Origin: Undibacterium umbellatum
Lineage (GTDB): Bacteria > Pseudomonadota > Gammaproteobacteria > Burkholderiales > Burkholderiaceae_D
Assembly: GCF_014284125.1 (NCBI RefSeq)
Contig: NZ_JACOFX010000005.1
Coordinates: 248,001 to 312,000, forward strand
Direction of reading: 5' to 3'
Length of the DNA: 64,000 bases
Positions 60,569 through 64,000 of this stretch are shown here, piece after piece. Position 1 is the stretch's first letter; each line of letters begins with the position of its first letter. The notes under the pieces are model-generated. The model did not search any database. It was not told the origin of the DNA and saw only the letters and a list, made by a program, of their open reading frames with translations. The position numbers and the translations under genes were made by a program.

Positions 60569-61776
60569 CAGGCTGCCAGCTCCAGGGGCTGCTGATATTG
60601 CAGGCGTTGCGGATCGGCGCAGAATACCAGCTTGCCCGCAGCGATGGTGGCAATCAGGCGCGGGCTGCCATCCGCCTGTTTCTCTATCATGATGACGTCG
60701 GCGCGTTGCCCTGCTGCTATCTGCCCCCGGTCATGCAAGCCAAGTACGCGCGCTGGGTTCAGCGACACCAGTTGCCAGGCTTGTGCCAGACTGCAGACAT
60801 CTTCTTGCTCCAGACGGAATGGCGCGTGCAGCAAGGCAGGATAGTAATAATCCGATGCCAGCGTGTCGCACAGACCACGACGCACAGCATCGCTGGCGGA
60901 CAAGCCGCCGCAATGGCTGCCACCGAGCAAGACATTCGGCGCACCCATGACGACATGGTTGCCCAGTGCCCTGGCGGCTTGCAAAGCTTCTTCCGTCTTG
61001 GGAAATTCACTGACGCTCACGCCCAGTTCTTGGAAGCGCTCCCGGTCCATGCGGGTTTCATCATCATGCGATGCCATGGCAATGCCGCGCTGGCGGCAAG
61101 CCGCAGCCAACTGGCTGATCGCCTGGGCCACTTTGGGTGAACGCGACTGCGCCTTGTGCAGACGCTCCAGGAATCCGGCAACATCGCAACGCGCACGCTC
61201 GGCATAGGCCACCAGTTTTTCTGGTGACGCACTTTTCTTAAGGATGGACGGCAGGTGCTCATTGAAGGCAAAGAAGGCAATCAGACCAGACTCTATCCAG
61301 TTCAATGCATCATGCAAGCCATCCAGATGGTGGTTTTCAAAACGCAGATGTATCAGGTGATCGGCATGCACACGGGATTTTTGCGCTGCCACTTGCTCTA
61401 TCGTGGCAAGGGCTGCTTCACGTCCGCGCAAGCCACCTTCCCACGAAAATGTCAGGCCATGGCAGGCGGTGGTAATACCATTGCTGATGAGCTGCATGTC
61501 AGTATCGGCAAAGGCGATATCGTAAGCAAAACTGGTTGCAGGACGCGGCTGTAATTGACGTTCAAAAGCATCGCCATGGATGTCGACCAAGCCTGGTAAT
61601 ACCAGTAAGCCCGTGGCATCAAAAAACTGTTGCTTGCCATTGTGCGTGAAGTTATTGCCGCCGATGCTGGCAATATTCAGACCATGCAGATGTACGCAGT
61701 CTTCAGACCAGTCAGCATGACCGTTCTGGTCTTGATGCAGATGCCTGCCACCCTGTATTGTGATATGCGTTTCCAT
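60568..61776 (-). CDS. phnM: alpha-D-ribose 1-methylphosphonate 5-triphosphate diphosphatase PhnM
   Basis: A 402-residue amidohydrolase-fold enzyme of the C-P lyase pathway. It removes pyrophosphate from the triphosphate product of PhnGHIL. Features are VLPGLVDIHGDAFERQLQPR (metal site), the H-x-R-F-E segment IHLRFENHH, the SHDDET segment and a late SLNPARVLGLHDRGQIAAGQ. It starts a minus-strand pair with the phnN fusion. A Pho-like site (61819-61836) is 43 bp upstream. Confidence 0.95.
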   Translation of the reverse strand: METHITIQGGRHLHQDQNGHADWSEDCVHLHGLNIASIGGNNFTHNGKQQFFDATGLLVLPGLVDIHGDAFERQLQPRPATSFAYDIAFADTDMQLISNGITTACHGLTFSWEGGLRGREAALATIEQVAAQKSRVHADHLIHLRFENHHLDGLHDALNWIESGLIAFFAFNEHLPSILKKSASPEKLVAYAERARCDVAGFLERLHKAQSRSPKVAQAISQLAAACRQRGIAMASHDDETRMDRERFQELGVSVSEFPKTEEALQAARALGNHVVMGAPNVLLGGSHCGGLSASDAVRRGLCDTLASDYYYPALLHAPFRLEQEDVCSLAQAWQLVSLNPARVLGLHDRGQIAAGQRADVIMIEKQADGSPRLIATIAAGKLVFCADPQRLQYQQPLELAA

Positions 61777-61818
61777 CTTGATCCCCTTGCTCGCGATAGC
61801 AAATCATAAGCCCGAAAT

Positions 61819-61836
61819 GTGACTGCAAATTGACAT
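61819..61836 (-). promoter_or_regulatory. phnM: candidate Pho box for phnM
   Basis: On the minus strand the site reads ATGTCAATTTGCAGTCAC: half-sites ATGTCAA and CAGTCAC 11 bp apart, 12 of 18 bases matching the PhoB consensus. It is 43-60 bp before the phnM start. Confidence 0.5.
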
Positions 61837-61852
61837 GAAGATTTGCAGATAT

Positions 61853-61870
61853 ATGTCATCAAGACTTCAT
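61853..61870 (+). promoter_or_regulatory. phnG: candidate Pho box for phnG
   Basis: Half-sites ATGTCAT and ACTTCAT are 11 bp apart on the plus strand, 25 bp before the phnG start. A TGTAAT sequence at 61881-61886 is placed as a -10 box. If used, the leader before ATG (61895) would be very short; the GGGG at 61888-61891 could still act as a ribosome binding site if the start is farther upstream. Confidence 0.5.
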
Positions 61871-61894
61871 GTAAGCCTGCTGTAATGTGGGGCT

Positions 61895-62362
61895 ATGAAT
61901 GCTGATCAAACCCTTAACTCTACCCAGCAAGAGCGCGCCCGCTGGATGTCCATACTGGCGAAAGCACCCGCTGCTGAACTCGCTGCCAGCGTGCAGCAAT
62001 TTGGCGAACTGCCCTCGTATCTATGGTTAAGAAAACCTGAGACCGGTCTCGCCATGGTGCGGGCCAGAACGGGGGGCAGTGGCAGCCAGTTCAACCTCGG
62101 TGAAATGTCAGTGACGCGCTGCGCCTTGCGTCTGGCAACGGGAGAAACTGGTGTGGCCTATGTGGCTGGCCGTGACCAGCGTCATGCAGAATGGGCAGCG
62201 ATTTTTGATGCGTTGATGCAAGGCGAACACGGGCCTGCCGTCGAAACAAATATCATCAAGCCACTGGAAGCATTGTTGCAACAGAAGCGTGAACAATTGC
62301 AGGCTGAAGCACAAGCCACCAGGGTGGAATTCATGACCATGGTCAGAGGAGAGGATGCATGA
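61895..62362 (+). CDS. phnG: C-P lyase subunit PhnG
   Basis: A 155-residue subunit of the C-P lyase core. Features are RARWMSILAKAPAAEL, a central GGSGSQFNLGEMSVTRCALR and VAYVAGRDQRHAEWAAIFDA. Together with PhnH, PhnI and PhnL it joins a phosphonate to ATP-derived ribose. It overlaps phnH by four bases. The divergent phnM is 118 bp away. Confidence 0.95.
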   Translation: MNADQTLNSTQQERARWMSILAKAPAAELAASVQQFGELPSYLWLRKPETGLAMVRARTGGSGSQFNLGEMSVTRCALRLATGETGVAYVAGRDQRHAEWAAIFDALMQGEHGPAVETNIIKPLEALLQQKREQLQAEAQATRVEFMTMVRGEDA

Positions 62363-63006
62363 CATATTCACCGGATACTAAAGCTTCATCCATGCAGCAA
62401 CTTTTGCCAGCATGGGAAGACACGGTGCATGATGCGCAGACAGTTTTCCGTAGCTTGTTGAAAGCCCTCTCCGAGCCGGGCACTATCCAGCGTCTCAGAG
62501 TAAACCTGCAAGCACCTGCACCTTTGCATATGGCGACAGCCGCTGCCTGCCTGGCCCTGATGGACTATGAAACTACGGCCTGGCTGGCAGATGAACTTGA
62601 TAACGATGCAGTGCGCACTTATCTGCGTTTTCATTGCGGCCTGCCGCTGGTACATGAAAAATCCTCAGCGAATTTTGCAGTATTGGGCAGCTCACTGCAG
62701 CAATTGGATCTGCAGGCCTTTGCCCAGGGCAGCATCACCTATCCAGACAAGTCCGCGACCTTGCTTATGCAAGTCGATGACTTGGCGAATGGCCCTGAGT
62801 ACCAACTCACAGGTCCAGGCATCAATAACAAGCGCAGTATATATGTCAGCGGCCTGCCGGCTGACTTTGTCAGCAAGTGGCAAGTCAATCATTCCGCCTT
62901 CCCGCAAGGTGTGGATGTGATTTTTTGCAGCGGTGACGCGGTACTGGGCTTGCCGCGTACGAGCAAGATCAAAGCGGTGCAGTCTGCGGAGTTGCCATGT
63001 ACGTAG
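62359..63006 (+). CDS. phnH: C-P lyase subunit PhnH
   Basis: A 215-residue C-P lyase subunit. Features are QTVFRSLLKALSEPGTIQRL, LMDYETTAWL and a late SGDAVLGLPRTSKI, all typical of PhnH. It forms the core complex with PhnG, PhnI and PhnJ. It overlaps both neighbours (4 bp with phnG, 10 bp with phnI), so the set is tightly coupled. Confidence 0.95.
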   Translation: MTYSPDTKASSMQQLLPAWEDTVHDAQTVFRSLLKALSEPGTIQRLRVNLQAPAPLHMATAAACLALMDYETTAWLADELDNDAVRTYLRFHCGLPLVHEKSSANFAVLGSSLQQLDLQAFAQGSITYPDKSATLLMQVDDLANGPEYQLTGPGINNKRSIYVSGLPADFVSKWQVNHSAFPQGVDVIFCSGDAVLGLPRTSKIKAVQSAELPCT

Positions 63007-64000
63007 CCGTTAAAGGTGGTGAAAAAGCCATCGCCCAGTCGTATGAAGCGCTGGCGAAAATGCGTCGTGGAGATACTGCTGTGCCAGAACTCAGCATAGC
63101 CCAGATACGTGAGCAAATGTCACTGGCTGTGGCCCGCGTCATGGGTGAGGCTTCGCTGTATGATCAAGATCTCGCTGCACTCGCCATCAAGCAAGCCAGT
63201 GGTGATTTGATAGAAGCCATCTTCCTGCTGCGCGCCTACCGTACGACCTTGCCGCGCCTGATGGCAACTATGCCAGTGGATACCGCCAATATGCTGATAC
63301 AAAGACGCATTTCTGCGACCTTCAAGGACGTACCGGGTGGCCAGGTGTTGGGCGCAACTTATGACTATACCCAGCGTCTGCTGGATTTTTCACTGGCTGC
63401 TGAAGCCATTAGCAGTGCTACTGAGCCGCTTACCCAGGAAAATGCAACAGCAGAAGCCTGTCCCCGCGTGCTCGACTTTTTGAATGCAGAAGGCTTGATA
63501 GAGCCTGAACTGATACCTGAAGGTGACCCCGAACCTTTTGACCTGACGCGTGAACCTCTGCAGTTCCCTGCCAGCCGCGCCCTGCGCCTGCAAAGCCTGG
63601 CACGCGGTGATGAAGGCTTCCTGCTTGCGCTCGCCTATTCCACCCAGCGCGGTTACGCCCGTAACCATCCCTTTGCAGGTGAGATACGTTATGGCAAGGT
63701 CAGTGTGCAAGTTGTTCCTGAAGAGCTGGGTTTTGCCATAGACATCGGTGAGATAGATATCACTGAATGCCAGATGGTGAACCAATTTGTCGGCTCGCAA
63801 AACGAAGCGCCGAAATTTACTCGTGGTTATGGCCTGGGCTTTGGTCATTGCGAACGCAAGACCATGGCCATGGGCGTAGTAGATCGCGCCCTGCGCGCCA
63901 GCGAATTGAAAGAAGAAATTACGGCACCAGCACAAATGGAAGAATTCGTGCTTTACCATGCCGACAATGTTGAAGCATCCGGCTTTTTACAGCATCTCAA
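62997..64000 (+). CDS. phnI: C-P lyase subunit PhnI (3' end outside window)
   Basis: The frame is open from ATG 62997, inside the end of phnH, to the window edge, covering 334 residues. The start MYVAVKGGEKAIAQSYEAL and the LAVARVMGEASLYDQDLAAL region are diagnostic for PhnI, and DLTREPLQFPASRALRLQSL and GYGLGFGHCERKTMAMGVVD (about residues 278-297) support it. It releases adenine from ATP and attaches phosphonate to ribose. The missing end and phnJKL are expected just beyond. Confidence 0.95.
   Translation, partial: MYVAVKGGEKAIAQSYEALAKMRRGDTAVPELSIAQIREQMSLAVARVMGEASLYDQDLAALAIKQASGDLIEAIFLLRAYRTTLPRLMATMPVDTANMLIQRRISATFKDVPGGQVLGATYDYTQRLLDFSLAAEAISSATEPLTQENATAEACPRVLDFLNAEGLIEPELIPEGDPEPFDLTREPLQFPASRALRLQSLARGDEGFLLALAYSTQRGYARNHPFAGEIRYGKVSVQVVPEELGFAIDIGEIDITECQMVNQFVGSQNEAPKFTRGYGLGFGHCERKTMAMGVVDRALRASELKEEITAPAQMEEFVLYHADNVEASGFLQHL

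Noticed and set aside
1..64000. tRNA, rRNA, prophage or full insertion sequence
   Set aside because: I looked for cloverleaf genes, integrases and transposases and saw none; the hairpin repeats have no coding capacity.

Overview
The window looks like a chromosomal piece of a betaproteobacterium of the family Oxalobacteraceae, probably an Undibacterium-like species. I infer this from moderate GC, the protein families, the mix of plant-polymer and aromatic catabolism, and the dispersed hairpin repeats; no rRNA, tRNA or phylogenetic marker is present to confirm it.

Left part (1-14.9 kb): a pectin utilisation island. On the plus strand are the end of a TonB-dependent receptor, two Tat-exported GH28 enzymes, a rhamnogalacturonan acetylesterase-like lipoprotein, and a two-domain protein with a polygalacturonase (GH28) fused to a pectin methylesterase (CE8). 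On the minus strand are a GntR/FadR regulator, 5-dehydro-4-deoxyglucarate dehydratase, 2-oxoglutarate semialdehyde dehydrogenase, an ExuT-type transporter and an SMP-30 lactonase. Together they make extracellular depolymerisation, uptake, and the oxidative galacturonate route to 2-oxoglutarate. Uronate dehydrogenase and galactarate dehydratase are not in the window.

Middle part (14.9-41.7 kb): mixed housekeeping and stress genes. These include a membrane-anchored propeller protein, DUF2804, a degenerate J-domain fused to a trypsin-like protease, ammonium transporter AmtB with a coupled small protein, a nitronate monooxygenase-like flavoprotein, RlmF, an Lrp regulator, a BaeSR-like two-component system with a signal-less solute-binding-type protein, a di-haem peroxidase-like lipoprotein, thymidine kinase, an Hsp20 chaperone with a good sigma-32 promoter and ROSE-like thermometer, an OprB porin, an FMN alpha-hydroxy-acid dehydrogenase, the homogentisate genes hmgA-fahA with a LysR regulator, and an ECF sigma/anti-sigma pair.

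Right part (41.7-64 kb): a TonB receptor, alpha/beta hydrolase and complete branched-chain-type (HAAT) ABC transporter form one likely operon for an unknown ester-like substrate. Next come a GNAT enzyme, a DUF4272 protein, and a LysR/azoreductase/pirin/DoxX redox group. The end is a phosphonate (C-P lyase) locus: phnC, phnD, phnE (frameshifted at a T8 run), a PhnZ-like HD protein, a DUF1045-PhnN fusion and phnM on the opposite strand, then phnG, phnH and the start of phnI. Three Pho-box candidates flank it.

Several intergenic gaps hold mosaics of long inverted repeats. Two copies of a roughly 340-415 bp element (38994 and 50301) show compensatory changes in their stems, and smaller palindrome modules recur at 41967, 54918, 55051 and 55693. 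These structured repeats are the least explained signal in the window.
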